Shown here: piece by piece, positions 46,784 to 55,672 of the stretch
Layout of the letters: every line of letters begins with the position of its first letter
Numbering within the stretch: position 1 is the stretch's first letter
From: an uncultured Flavobacteriaceae bacterium
Lineage (GTDB): Bacteria; Bacteroidota; Bacteroidia; Flavobacteriales; Flavobacteriaceae
Direction: 5' to 3'
NCBI GenBank assembly: GCA_943787295.1
Contig: CALSLW010000001.1
Location: forward strand, 887,501-951,500
Length of the DNA stretch: 64,000 nucleotides
Translations under genes and position numbers: made by a program
The notes under the pieces: generated by a model
Databases searched by the model: none
The model's input: the letters and a program-made list of their open reading frames with translations, nothing else
What the model was told of the DNA's origin: nothing

Positions 46784-47713
46784 CTATTTTTCAAATTTAG
46801 ATTTCACAGGAAAGACCTTTTTTAAGAAAGGTTCAATCTGTGCCCTGTGACCATCATTTGCGTGTTCAGAGTCGTTCAAGCAGAATAATTGTGGCTTATA
46901 CTTGTCTATGAATGCTTGATAATTTGTTTTGTGAACTTTGATACGACTGGATTCTTTTCGCTTAACATATTTTAAAATCCCAGTCTTATTGGCAATGCCA
47001 TAATAATTAATCAACATCCTTTGGATGTCTGTTTTATCCCTAAAACGATTAATATGAGTAGCTTGAATTTCTTCTTTAAATAAATCTTCAACAACAGCTT
47101 TGTAATCACTTTTCAAGTAAGCGCTAATGTTATGGTGATCTTTTATGGGATAAATAACATCAAACTTTTTATAAAATAGCTTGTAAGCGTTTTCGATGGC
47201 TAACCGATATGGGTTAATCTTTATATTAAGAGCTCTTTTAAGATTGTTTTTATACCTGGTAAAGGGATCATACATCACTCTCATGATGGGTTTCCCTTCC
47301 TTAAAGAAAAAAGAGGGATCCAAATCTGCATTAACAAACATATCATCGTTAGCATAAATAAAATGCTCTGATAAGCCTGGAATTTTGTACAAAAATTGCT
47401 CTATTATATTTGAATTAAATGAAGGGAGAATATCCTTTGGCATTATCTCAGTATGATCAACTATTTGGATTTTTTGCTGATCAGTATTTAAAAATAAGGG
47501 GGTTTGCTCGTCTGTAACAATAAATATTTTTCGAATCCATGGAAGGTGTTTTTCAACCGAACGCAAAGAATACTTTAGCTCTTGATTATCTACATAGCGA
47601 CCTACAGTATTTATTTTCTTATCCATAAATCGCTGCTTCTTTTCCAACCATTTAGGATCATTCCCATCTACCCATAAATAAACTAAATCAATACTTATAT
47701 TCTCATCACTCAT
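46784..47713 (-). CDS. Stealth-family sugar-phosphate transferase
   Basis: A 309-residue intact Stealth protein: CR1 IDLVYLWVDGNDPKW, CR2 NQELKYSLRSVEKHLPWIRKIFIVTDEQTP and FNSNIIEQFLYKIPGLSEHFIYANDDMF, CR3 THINRFRDKTDIQRMLINYY, CR4 QLFCLNDSE...KKVFPVKSKFE. It is likely to add sugar-1-phosphate units to a surface glycan. It is convergent with the frameshifted paralogue 22 bp away; the two are divergent in sequence, not a recent duplication. Start at MSDEN is taken. Confidence 0.88.
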   Translation of the reverse strand: MSDENISIDLVYLWVDGNDPKWLEKKQRFMDKKINTVGRYVDNQELKYSLRSVEKHLPWIRKIFIVTDEQTPLFLNTDQQKIQIVDHTEIMPKDILPSFNSNIIEQFLYKIPGLSEHFIYANDDMFVNADLDPSFFFKEGKPIMRVMYDPFTRYKNNLKRALNIKINPYRLAIENAYKLFYKKFDVIYPIKDHHNISAYLKSDYKAVVEDLFKEEIQATHINRFRDKTDIQRMLINYYGIANKTGILKYVKRKESSRIKVHKTNYQAFIDKYKPQLFCLNDSEHANDGHRAQIEPFLKKVFPVKSKFEK

Positions 47714-48053
47714 ATACAATATTTTTGATAAGCCAAGATTGACTTATTCCTCTATTTTATTCAAAAAGTTATCCCAGAAAAAACCTATTTAGCCGCTTTG
47801 ATTGATCTTAAATAATGACTAGCAAACTTACAAAAATCATTTCTAACCCATTCAAGTATTGAAACAATACAATGAAGCCAAAGCCAAAGTACAGCTCCAT
47901 ATTTTTCGAGGATTAAAAGCTTTTACTTTATTTTAAGTGATAAGCACTGTTGTCAAACAAGATGATTCATGTATAAAGCAACATAGAATTTCTTCTATTA
48001 AACAAATGCATTGTTAAGCATTAAATTGTAATTTTAGACACAAACTAAATTTT
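47714..48053. other. Intergenic region with a possible transposase remnant
   Basis: AT-rich stretch without an intact gene. Codons 47856-47936 on the plus strand read VLKQYNEAKAKVQLHIFRGL and further to a stop, faintly resembling the C-terminal end of ISAon1-type transposases (FNAKIKxFRxxFRG pattern). TTG-N15-TAATTTTA close to 48030 may be a weak promoter for the phosphatase. Confidence 0.3.
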
Positions 48054-49106
48054 ATGCGATTACACTTACTTTCGCTTGTTTTCCTTGGAGGGCTTTTATT
48101 CGGTAAAGCCCAAGAGAATTCACCAAATATTATTTTAATGATTGGTGATGGTACTGGTCTTGCTCAAATAACAGCAGGCATGTATGCAAATGGTAATAAA
48201 ACTCATCTTGAGTCATTCGAAGTAATAGGTTTAGCTAAAACCCACTCTTCAAACTCGCTTGTAACGGATTCTGCCGCAAGTGGAACTGCAATGGCTTGTG
48301 GTGTAAAAACCTATAATGGAGTAATTGGGATTGGTGCCGATAACAAAAACAAAGCATCTATCTTGACTTTAAGCAAGAAGAAAGGCTATAAAACAGGTTT
48401 AATTGCAACCTCAAGTATAGTTCATGCTACCCCAGCATCTTTCTATGCTAATGTCGTTTCAAGAAGACAGTATGAGGACATCGCTTTTCAAATGAGTAAT
48501 AGTGACGTTGACTTTTTTATAGGCGGTGGAAAAAAACACTTTGACCGACGTAAAGATGGACGTAACCTCTTAAAGGAAATGGAGGGTTGGAAATTTACCA
48601 CAAGCCTAAATGCATTTAATAAATCAACTAGCGCTAAGGTAGGTTATTTCACAAACGATGACGAACCAGTAAGAATCGTTGAAGGAAGAACACCTGAATT
48701 AAAAGACGGCATAAGTAGTATGTTTAATAAACTTACCGAAAAAGAAAGTCCGTTTTTCTTAATGGTAGAAGGTTCACAGATTGATTGGGGAGGTCATGCC
48801 AATGATTTGCGTTATATCATTACAGAATATAAAGATTTTGATGATGCAATAGGGAAAGCAGTCGCTTTTGTAAAAGAAAACCCCAATACTTTATTGATCG
48901 TAACTGCAGATCATGAAACTGGAGGATTAGGTATTTCATCTGGAAATATAAAGAACTTTAATCCAAAAGGAGGTTTTGTTACCGGTGGTCATACGGCTAG
49001 TATGGTTCCTGTTTTTGCCATGGGAGTAGGTGAAGAAACTTTCGGGGGTATCTATGAAAACACCGCTATATTTGATAAAATGCTAGCGGTGCTCTCTAAG
49101 AAATAA
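48054..49106 (+). CDS. Alkaline phosphatase, exported
   Basis: A 350-residue PhoA-superfamily enzyme with signal peptide (about 1-19, MRLHLLSLVFLGGLLFGKA). Metal-binding Asp32 in MIGDGTGL, nucleophile Ser73 in VTDSAASGTAM, HATPASFYANV, GSQIDWGGHAND, TADHETGG and GGHTASMVPVFA are the conserved metal/phosphate motifs. It releases phosphate from monoesters in the periplasm. No Pho-box type signal was recognised. Confidence 0.93.
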   Translation: MRLHLLSLVFLGGLLFGKAQENSPNIILMIGDGTGLAQITAGMYANGNKTHLESFEVIGLAKTHSSNSLVTDSAASGTAMACGVKTYNGVIGIGADNKNKASILTLSKKKGYKTGLIATSSIVHATPASFYANVVSRRQYEDIAFQMSNSDVDFFIGGGKKHFDRRKDGRNLLKEMEGWKFTTSLNAFNKSTSAKVGYFTNDDEPVRIVEGRTPELKDGISSMFNKLTEKESPFFLMVEGSQIDWGGHANDLRYIITEYKDFDDAIGKAVAFVKENPNTLLIVTADHETGGLGISSGNIKNFNPKGGFVTGGHTASMVPVFAMGVGEETFGGIYENTAIFDKMLAVLSKK

Positions 49107-49123
49107 TCTGGATAGAAGGAAAA

Positions 49124-50128
49124 CTATTTTGTTCTCGCAGCGTCTAATACGTTTTTCTTAAATTCATTATCATCTTCGATAATGTCAAAGAAGCTTTCAA
49201 CATAAGCAAAAGCCTCATTAAATTCTTCTGAACTATCAAAATCTACTTCATATGATTTCATTAGATCATACATGGCTTGCTTTTGAGCAATAAAATCTTC
49301 TCTCACTTCCTGGAAGTCGTCTTCATCTCTTTTGAAACCACGGTATTTTCTTTCGCGAATATTACTAATTCCTAGTGTTTGATTTACCACAGCATAACTG
49401 GGATTAATAAACCCTGACATATCAAAATCATATGGAAGTGGCACTATTTTTTTTCCCACAAAAAGCAATTTACCATTGTGCTGGTATGCGGTAGAAAAGT
49501 CTGTATTCCCTATCATATACTGGAATAAAGCATTGCGAATAGAAGCATCACTATCCATTGCCAAAGGGTGGATATAACGCTCAAAAACTTTTCCTTCTAC
49601 ACGTTTTGCTACTTTCTTGTCATCTTCAATAAAGAAACCATTAATGGTTTCGACTGCCTTATTTTTCTTCCCTTGATCTGTAAACTCAATCGTCAATCTT
49701 TTTGTTTTGAAATGATAAGGTGTAACCAATTCAAATAACTTGTAGACCAATAATTCTTTAAGGATATTGTCATTTTTATCACTCTGCTTTAAACAAGGCA
49801 ATACTAACTTTAGCTTCTTTTGTCCTTCAAAGATGGTTTCTTTTGCTTTCTTTTTCTTTAAATCAACTTTAATGGGTGGATAGTAACAAGTTGAACGTCT
49901 AAAATTTCCACGCGCACGAATACCTATTTCCATTTCTTTCCACTCTCCAGCTGTTTTGAACATCAAGGGAGTATCGAAATAAATCGTATCGTTATTACTT
50001 TTTCGAATCATTTTTGGTGAAAAAGCAATTTTTGTTTCTAAGATATCTTTGGTGGAAAAAAGAGCATTCTCTGTTTCCTGTGCAAACATTATAGAGGCAC
50101 AAAAGAATAGGATTGTGAATTGTTTCAT
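49124..50128 (-). CDS. Exported CotH-like kinase-fold protein (tentative)
   Basis: A 334-residue protein with a signal peptide (MKQFTILFFCASIMFAQ). The pattern MEIGIRARGNFRRSTCYYPPIKVDLKKKKAKETIFEG followed by KLKLVLPCL, then LLVYKLFELVTPYHFKTKRLTIEF, FFIEDDKKVAKRV, FQYMIGNTDFSTAYQHN and LPYDFDMSGFINPSYA resembles the order of motifs in CotH-type atypical kinases (R-G-N/S near the start, DFD-like metal motif). The assignment is tentative, from pattern only; no close homologue is recalled. Confidence 0.6.
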   Translation of the reverse strand: MKQFTILFFCASIMFAQETENALFSTKDILETKIAFSPKMIRKSNNDTIYFDTPLMFKTAGEWKEMEIGIRARGNFRRSTCYYPPIKVDLKKKKAKETIFEGQKKLKLVLPCLKQSDKNDNILKELLVYKLFELVTPYHFKTKRLTIEFTDQGKKNKAVETINGFFIEDDKKVAKRVEGKVFERYIHPLAMDSDASIRNALFQYMIGNTDFSTAYQHNGKLLFVGKKIVPLPYDFDMSGFINPSYAVVNQTLGISNIRERKYRGFKRDEDDFQEVREDFIAQKQAMYDLMKSYEVDFDSSEEFNEAFAYVESFFDIIEDDNEFKKNVLDAARTK

Positions 50129-50182
50129 ATATTGCAATATATATAGTTAATAATATCTATAAAGGTAAAAATAATATCCAAA

Positions 50183-50914
50183 GTGAATCAGTATTTCTCA
50201 ATAATCAACCAACGTACACTCTACACTGTAATCATTTCAATCATTGTTCCTTACGTCTGTTACAATTTTGAAATCACCTATAACATTGACTTAACTTTAA
50301 TTAGTATTGCTATCATTTTTCCCTTAGTATTTGCTATTCGTGGCGCCTTTAGAAGAAGAGAAAAAGCCCTTGAACATCTTAGCAAAGTAAAAAGTGCATT
50401 AATCGGGATTCGTTATACTTTTCTGGGAAGTGCTAAAATGTCACAAGAAGAAAAAAAAGAAGGAATCCAATTAAGCAAAAAAATCGCTGATCGTTTAATT
50501 GATCACCTAGATGGAACTGACATAGAACAAAACAAGCTCAATGAAGCTTATAGTCAAATAATTGATTTTATGGAAGCTCACCCAGAAACTATTTCAAACA
50601 GCACAAAAGGTAAAGTCTTTGGGTTTTTACAAAAAGTACAGGAAGGCGCTACCAATTGTATGGCAATCCACACCCATAGAACTCCGATTAGTCTAAAAGC
50701 CTATTGTAAGGTCTTTATTTACATCTTCCCCATGATTTACACCCCAACAATCATCAATAAAATTGGATTAGAAAACCCAGAGTGGTTAACTTATTTTGTT
50801 GTTTTACTAAGTGAGTTTATCTTAATTTCTTTGTACAACATACAAGACGATATGGAATATCCTTTTGATCGCCATGGATTAGATGACATTAAATTAGAAG
50901 AATTTAGGGTCTAA
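50183..50914 (+). CDS. Membrane protein, distantly bestrophin-like (tentative)
   Basis: A 243-residue protein beginning with GTG. It has two N-terminal hydrophobic helices (about 12-30, 35-52), a soluble helical central part and two C-terminal helices (about 180-215), ending NIQDDMEYPFDRHGLDDIKLEEF. That ending and the topology recall bestrophin-type channels (ENPFG...DD), but the central motifs are not conserved. Its stop overlaps the minus-strand 40-residue gene by 4 bp. Confidence 0.65.
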   Translation: MNQYFSIINQRTLYTVIISIIVPYVCYNFEITYNIDLTLISIAIIFPLVFAIRGAFRRREKALEHLSKVKSALIGIRYTFLGSAKMSQEEKKEGIQLSKKIADRLIDHLDGTDIEQNKLNEAYSQIIDFMEAHPETISNSTKGKVFGFLQKVQEGATNCMAIHTHRTPISLKAYCKVFIYIFPMIYTPTIINKIGLENPEWLTYFVVLLSEFILISLYNIQDDMEYPFDRHGLDDIKLEEFRV

Positions 50915-51033
50915 AAAATCATATCCCTAAAGACAAAAATTACCAAAAGTATTGTTCCTATAAAGAAACATGCACAGCCGGTAAACAAGCAACCGCCAAA
51001 AGCTTCTTTCCCACGAATCATCTCTTCTCTCAT
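50911..51033 (-). CDS. Small membrane protein, 40 residues
   Basis: An ORF of 40 codons (MREEMIRGKEAFGGCLFTG then a hydrophobic helix CACFFIGTILLVIFVFRDMIF). One membrane segment with three Cys in its first part. It starts 2 bp after the stop of another small membrane protein gene, suggesting coupled translation. No family recognised. The longer reading frame seen through this region in another phase would run across the tRNA and is not coding. Confidence 0.5.
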   Translation of the reverse strand: MREEMIRGKEAFGGCLFTGCACFFIGTILLVIFVFRDMIF

Positions 51034-51035
51034 AT

Positions 51036-51155
51036 CTAAGGAGTAAATAAATTTGTATACAACACTTTTATTGTCTCCCAAGAGCGAAGAACCATACCGC
51101 CCACTGCAATGGAGATGATAAAGAAACGAATGTATTGACGTTTTGAATAAGCCAT
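51036..51155 (-). CDS. Small membrane protein, 39 residues
   Basis: An ORF of 39 codons with basic start MAYSKRQYIRFF, a hydrophobic segment IISIAVGGMVL and a polar end. It lies 50 bp after the tRNA-Leu gene on the same strand and 2 bp before the next tiny gene. No family recognised; the call rests on the single-helix pattern and tight spacing. Confidence 0.5.
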   Translation of the reverse strand: MAYSKRQYIRFFIISIAVGGMVLRSWETIKVLYTNLFTP

Positions 51156-51204
51156 GAATCAATTTAAAAAAAACCTCTATAACTAAAGCTATAGAGGTTT
51201 TAAG

Positions 51205-51286
51205 TGCGGGTGAAGGGACTCGAACCCCCACGCCGTGAAGCACTAGATCCTAAATCTAGCGTGTCTACCAATTTCACCACACCCGC
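51205..51286 (-). tRNA. tRNA-Leu (anticodon UAG)
   Basis: Minus-strand cloverleaf: acceptor GCGGGTG/CACCCGC with discriminator A, anticodon stem CTAGA/TCTAG enclosing loop TTTAGGA with anticodon TAG, a short variable arm (type II tRNA, TGCTTCACGGCGT) and T loop GGTTCGAGTCC. The 3' CCA is not encoded. Confidence 0.95.
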
Positions 51287-51389
51287 GTGGTTTAGACGGG
51301 CACAAATATAGGTAAGTTTTTATAAATTTTATTTTTTAGTTCCATAAAAACATAAATCTTTGTGAAAATAAAACAACAGCAACGATAAC

Positions 51390-52769
51390 ATGGTAAAACT
51401 CACCGCATCAGAAAAAGAACAGTACCTTAATGAACTTATCGAATTTCTAAAAATTCCATCAATTAGTGCCGACTCTGCTTATGCAGATCAAGTCAATCAA
51501 GCCGCGCAGTGGGTGGCAGATGCATTGACAAAAGCTGGGGCAGAAGAGATTAAGATTGTTCCTACTGCGGGTTACCCTATCGTTTACGGAGAAAAAATGA
51601 TCGACCCTAATCTCCCTACTATTCTTGTTTATGGACACTATGATGTACAACCACCAGATCCATTAGATTTATGGGATAGTCCTGCTTTTGAACCAGTAAT
51701 AAAAACAACACCCATTCACCCCGAAGGGGCTATTTTTGCACGTGGAGCCTGTGACGATAAAGGGCAAATGTACATGCACATTAAAGCCTTTGAATGGATG
51801 ATGCAAAACGATGAATTGACCTGTAATGTTAAGTTTATGATTGAAGGGGAAGAAGAAGTAGGTAGCGATAACCTAGAAGCTTTTGTACGGGAACATAAAG
51901 AACAATTAAAATGTGATGTCATTTTAATTTCTGATACAGGCATGATTAGCAACAGTCAACCTTCTATTACCACAGGATTAAGAGGATTAAGTTATATGGA
52001 AGTAAAGGTTACAGGGCCTAACCGTGACTTACACTCTGGACTATATGGTGGTGCGGTTGCGAATCCCATCAATATTTTAACTCAAATGATCGCACAATTA
52101 CAAGACGATCAAAACAAAATCACCATCCCTGGTTTCTATGACAAAGTCGTTACCGTAAATGAAGAGGAACGCATGGAAATGGCCAAAGCCCCTTTTGACC
52201 TAAAAGAATATATCGCTTCAATTGATTTAGCCGATATCCACGGAGAAGAAGGCTACACCACCAGTGAAAGACAGTCCATTCGCCCTACCCTTGATGTCAA
52301 TGGTATCTGGGGAGGGTACACCGGTGAGGGAGCTAAAACAGTCATCCCTAGCGCTGCTCATGCAAAAATCTCCATGCGCTTAGTCCCAAATCAAGACTGG
52401 GAGGAGATAGGCCAATTATTTGAACATCATTTTCGCGCTATCGCGCCAAAGAGTGTAAAGGTAGAGGTAATCACACACCACGGCGGCGAACCCTATGTAA
52501 CCCCTATCGACAATATAGGCTATCAAGCTGCTCATAAGGCTTATGCTTCAACCTTTGGGGTCGAACCTTTCCCGCAAAGAGATGGTGGGAGCATTCCTAT
52601 TGTTCCCTTGTTTGAAAAAATATTAGGTGTAAAAAGTGTTTTAATGGGCTTTGGACTCGATTCAGATGCGATTCATTCTCCTAATGAGCACTTTGGTTTA
52701 TTTAACTTTTACAAAGGCATTGAAACCATCCCGCTATTTTACAGCAACTTTACCGCCTTGTCAAAATAG
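51390..52769 (+). CDS. M20-family dipeptidase
   Basis: A 459-residue metallopeptidase. YGHYDVQPPDPLDLW holds the first metal His and Asp, ARGACDDKGQ the bridging Asp, MIEGEEEVGS the catalytic Glu pair, ISDTGM a metal Asp, and FPQRDGGSIPIV plus IHSPNEH further conserved residues. The lid domain with GLRGLSYMEVKVTGPNRDLHSGLYGG is typical of the CNDP-like dipeptidases. Cytoplasmic; likely cleaves small peptides. Confidence 0.92.
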   Translation: MVKLTASEKEQYLNELIEFLKIPSISADSAYADQVNQAAQWVADALTKAGAEEIKIVPTAGYPIVYGEKMIDPNLPTILVYGHYDVQPPDPLDLWDSPAFEPVIKTTPIHPEGAIFARGACDDKGQMYMHIKAFEWMMQNDELTCNVKFMIEGEEEVGSDNLEAFVREHKEQLKCDVILISDTGMISNSQPSITTGLRGLSYMEVKVTGPNRDLHSGLYGGAVANPINILTQMIAQLQDDQNKITIPGFYDKVVTVNEEERMEMAKAPFDLKEYIASIDLADIHGEEGYTTSERQSIRPTLDVNGIWGGYTGEGAKTVIPSAAHAKISMRLVPNQDWEEIGQLFEHHFRAIAPKSVKVEVITHHGGEPYVTPIDNIGYQAAHKAYASTFGVEPFPQRDGGSIPIVPLFEKILGVKSVLMGFGLDSDAIHSPNEHFGLFNFYKGIETIPLFYSNFTALSK

Positions 52770-52771
52770 GA

Positions 52772-53905
52772 CTATTCTAGGTTTAACAAAAATAGATCTG
52801 AAGCGATCCCATCAACTAAAAATTTTGCCTTTTGGGTTACCTTAACGGTATCCCCATCCCAAAAAAGATGCTGATGGGTTAAGTGCTTTTCGACTTGCTG
52901 CTCGAATAATTGGGCGAATTTCTCGCCAAATTTGATCTTAATATCCTGAAGCGCTACCCCTTTTTCGGTTCGTAAACCCGTCATGACAAACTCATTGTAT
53001 TGATCGATTGTAGACAATTCTTCTCTTTCGATCAAAGGCTGTTTTGCTTCAATCCCGTTGATGTATTTTTTATTATTGGCAACATTCCAACTGCGTTGAT
53101 TGGCATAAAAACTATGCGCCGATGGACCAATTCCTAAATAAGGTTTCCCTTGCCAATAGGCAGAATTGTTCACAGAGTGATAATGAGGCAAGCCAAAGTT
53201 AGACAGCTCATAGTGATCAAAACCAGCGTCTGTTAAACAGTCAACTAAGCGATCAAACTGCTGTGCGACAAGCTCTTCTGGTAAAAGTTCAACTTGATTT
53301 TTTTCTACCTGATAAGCTAAGGCTGTTTTTTCTTCTACCGTTAGTGCGTAACTAGAGATGTGTGGAGGAGAAAAAGAAAGGGCAATGTCGATATTTTTTT
53401 GCCAAGTTTCTAGACTACTTCCTGGCATCCCATAAATTAAATCAAGGGAGAAATTATCAAAATGCTTTTTTACCGCTTCAAGAACAACATATGCTTCTTG
53501 CGCATTGTGGGCGCGATTCATTTGTTTGAGTTCCTCCTCAAAAAAAGATTGAATCCCTACACTTAATCGATTGACCCCTTTGGCTTTAATAGCCTCAAAA
53601 TAGCCTTCAACATAATCATCTGGATTCATTTCTAAAGTGATTTCAATCGTGGGGGAAAAGCGAAAGACTTTTGCTGCTGCATCAATCAATTGAGCAATTT
53701 CTTCTGGCTGAAGTAAAGAAGGGGTTCCCCCTCCAAAATAAATACTGTCCAGAGGAGCGTCAGCTAATTCATTTTGACGCAAAGCCACTTCTTCTATCAT
53801 CGCTTTTAACATCGATGCTCGATATTTTAAAGAAGTAGAAAAATGAAAGTTGCAATAATGACAGGCTTGCTTACAGAAGGGGATATGGAAATATATCGCT
53901 GCCAT
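52772..53905 (-). CDS. hemW: Radical SAM heme chaperone HemW
   Basis: A 377-residue radical SAM protein: IYFHIPFCKQACHYCNF with Cys11, Cys15 and Cys18 plus the extra Cys motif typical of HemW/HemN, then LDSIYFGGGTPSLL, LEMNPDDY and NRLSVGIQSF. It lacks the HemN-specific N-terminal extension, so a heme-trafficking chaperone is favoured. Followed by the M20 peptidase in convergent order and preceded by ruvC (1 bp). Confidence 0.92.
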   Translation of the reverse strand: MAAIYFHIPFCKQACHYCNFHFSTSLKYRASMLKAMIEEVALRQNELADAPLDSIYFGGGTPSLLQPEEIAQLIDAAAKVFRFSPTIEITLEMNPDDYVEGYFEAIKAKGVNRLSVGIQSFFEEELKQMNRAHNAQEAYVVLEAVKKHFDNFSLDLIYGMPGSSLETWQKNIDIALSFSPPHISSYALTVEEKTALAYQVEKNQVELLPEELVAQQFDRLVDCLTDAGFDHYELSNFGLPHYHSVNNSAYWQGKPYLGIGPSAHSFYANQRSWNVANNKKYINGIEAKQPLIEREELSTIDQYNEFVMTGLRTEKGVALQDIKIKFGEKFAQLFEQQVEKHLTHQHLFWDGDTVKVTQKAKFLVDGIASDLFLLNLE

Positions 53906-53906
53906 T

Positions 53907-54455
53907 TTATTTTACCTTCCCAGGGTTTTGAGAGACAAAGGCTTTCCAGCCGGTATACTTTTTTTGATCTCCTCCTTTTCCTGCATTAAAAAAATGACAG
54001 ACTGCTGCGGCAAGACCATCTGTTGAGTCTAAATTTTTAGGGAGTTCTTTAAAGCGCAGTAAGCTTTGTAACATTTTTGCCACCTGTTCCTTACTCGCGT
54101 TCCCATTTCCTGTAATGGCCATTTTAATTTTTTTAGGGGAATATTCTGTTATGGGAATATCTCTTGAGAGTCCTGCCGCCATAGCAACCCCTTGTGCCCT
54201 ACCCAACTTTAACATCGACTGCACATTTTTACCAAAAAAGGGCGCTTCGATGGCAATCTCGTCTGGATGAAATGTTTCGATTAATTCGATGGTGCGATCA
54301 TAAATCAATTTTAACTTGACATAATGGTCGCTGTATTTAGACAGTTGCAACTCGTTAAGCTGAAGAAAATGCATTTGATTTTTCTCAACTTTAATTAGAC
54401 CAAATCCCATGATAGTGGTTCCAGGATCGATCCCGAGTATGATGCGTTCTGCCAT
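53907..54455 (-). CDS. ruvC: Holliday junction endonuclease RuvC
   Basis: A 182-residue resolvase: [15 protein letters not shown] (Asp10), [25 protein letters not shown] (Glu70), and [15 protein letters not shown] with the C-terminal acidic residues. The tail of about 20 residues after HFFNAGKG is a lineage feature. Adjacent to hemW. Confidence 0.95.
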   Translation of the reverse strand: MAERIILGIDPGTTIMGFGLIKVEKNQMHFLQLNELQLSKYSDHYVKLKLIYDRTIELIETFHPDEIAIEAPFFGKNVQSMLKLGRAQGVAMAAGLSRDIPITEYSPKKIKMAITGNGNASKEQVAKMLQSLLRFKELPKNLDSTDGLAAAVCHFFNAGKGGDQKKYTGWKAFVSQNPGKVK

Positions 54456-54456
54456 C

Positions 54457-54942
54457 TTATAGAACTGAGGCAGTAATGCGAATAGGTAATTTAATTTCTG
54501 TATCTACGGCCACCTCAACATTTGTTTTTGTTGCAGGTATCGCGCTAGGTAAACCGTCAATGGCTGTTTCTATAACGGCAGAAAGTTCTGGAAGAGCATC
54601 TAAGACTGTTGAACCATTGTCAATCTCTTTTAAAGAGATAACCCCTTCTTTATCGATTGCAATGATAAGCACAATTTCTTCGTCTAAGATTTGATTTGCA
54701 ATCAGTGTTTCTTCATTCAAAGCATCGTAAACTGCAGAGGAAATGGTATTTTTAAAACATAAAAAGCGATCTTCTTCAGGGGCATCTTGACAACTTTCAA
54801 AGCCAGGCAATTGATCTTTTTCTGACCATTCTGAAGCTTGCTTGATTTGTTTAGGTGTGTGGGTTGTGGTAGAAAAGTACTCGCAGCTAATAAATAGACT
54901 TGCAATTAAAAAAAGGGAAAGGGGTGCAAAAATTGATTTCAT
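54457..54942 (-). CDS. Lipoprotein of unknown function
   Basis: A 161-residue protein with a lipobox (LIASLFISC, Cys20). The first half has a Cys pair ([16 protein letters not shown]); the second half ([20 protein letters not shown]...[26 protein letters not shown]) resembles the TonB C-terminal-like fold seen in flavobacterial envelope proteins. Function not known. 1 bp before ruvC. Confidence 0.75.
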   Translation of the reverse strand: MKSIFAPLSLFLIASLFISCEYFSTTTHTPKQIKQASEWSEKDQLPGFESCQDAPEEDRFLCFKNTISSAVYDALNEETLIANQILDEEIVLIIAIDKEGVISLKEIDNGSTVLDALPELSAVIETAIDGLPSAIPATKTNVEVAVDTEIKLPIRITASVL

Positions 54943-55036
54943 CAGAATTGGTGTTAAGTTTGTTTAAAATAACAATGCTTAAAATTACGATTTTTTTTAC
55001 TTTCCATTAAAATTAAACATTTGCTAATACTTCGAT

Positions 55037-55525
55037 ATGACATTATTTTTTGAAATCGCTGGTCTTTTTTTTGCCCTACTAGGGATCGCAGGGAGTTTTT
55101 TACCTGTTCTACCGGGGCCATTAACAGGCTGGTTGGGACTTTTTTTATTACATCAAAGTGATCGAATAGCAGAAAACAACACTTTCTTAATTACAACTTT
55201 TTGTGTTGCACTAGGCGTATTCTTATTAGACTACATCATTCCAGCCATAGGAACAAAAAAATTTGGAGGATCAAAAAAAGGAGTCATGGGATCTACTATT
55301 GGCCTTGTTATTGGGTTAATCCTTATGGGACCTATAGGAATTATTTTAGGTTCTTTTATTGGCGCTTTTTCTGGAGAGCTTCTCAATAAAACAACTAAAC
55401 GTCAAGCCCTAAAAGCGGCTTTTGGTTCTTTAATTGGATTTTTAACTGGCGTATTTTTAAAATTTTCGGTTGCCTTGATCTTTTTCTTTTACTTTTTGAA
55501 AATCTATTCTTCGGCGATCTTTTAA
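55037..55525 (+). CDS. DUF456 family membrane protein
   Basis: A 162-residue protein with glycine-rich membrane helices: LLGIAGSFLPVLPGPLTGWLGLF and KFGGSKKGVMGSTIGLVIGLILMGPIGIILGSFIGAFSGELL are the DUF456 signature. Function unknown. The terminator of the minus-strand crRNA-like gene touches its stop codon. Confidence 0.9.
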   Translation: MTLFFEIAGLFFALLGIAGSFLPVLPGPLTGWLGLFLLHQSDRIAENNTFLITTFCVALGVFLLDYIIPAIGTKKFGGSKKGVMGSTIGLVIGLILMGPIGIILGSFIGAFSGELLNKTTKRQALKAAFGSLIGFLTGVFLKFSVALIFFFYFLKIYSSAIF

Positions 55526-55546
55526 AAATAAAAGAAGCTTTCTTTT
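55524..55546 (-). terminator. Terminator of the crRNA-like RNA
   Basis: On the minus strand AAAAGAA (55546-55540), loop AGC, TTCTTTT (55536-55530), then ATTTTT. It directly follows the repeat-like sequence and precedes no minus-strand gene, supporting a short separate transcript. On the plus strand the T-run is poor. Confidence 0.65.
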
Positions 55547-55600
55547 CATTACCTTCAATCAAACCACAACACTATATTTATTTATGAAATTGTAATGGGT
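55524..55600 (-). ncRNA. Solitary crRNA-like unit (one spacer, one repeat, terminator)
   Basis: On the minus strand a spacer-like segment (about 55600-55571) is followed by GTTGTGGTTTGATTGAAGGT (55570-55551), which has the GTTGTG start of Bacteroidota type II-C CRISPR repeats, and then by a terminator. The repeat pairs with the tracr-like RNA at 59080-59097: GTTGTG with CACAAT (6 bp, one G-U), a 4x4 internal loop, and GATTGAAG with CTTCAATC (8 bp). A degraded first repeat may exist at 55628-55609 (GTTGTCTTGATAAGC). There is no further repeat. 5' end and promoter are not defined. Confidence 0.72.
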
Positions 55601-55639
55601 TAGGAATGCGATTGCTTATCAAGACAACAGCATTATTTT

Positions 55640-55664
55640 TTACACGAAAAGAAAGTCTTCTTTT
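55640..55664 (-). terminator. Hairpin after the Cas9-like gene
   Basis: A few bases past the stop, the minus strand has AAAAGAA, loop GACT, TTCTTTT. The stem is AT-rich and the following T-run is short, so termination may be partial and allow read-through into the crRNA-like unit. Confidence 0.5.
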
Positions 55665-55672
55665 TAAATCAT

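Noticed and set aside
50911-51243. 110-codon minus-strand ORF
   Set aside because: It runs across the tRNA-Leu gene in a non-coding phase; only its last 40 codons correspond to a plausible small gene.
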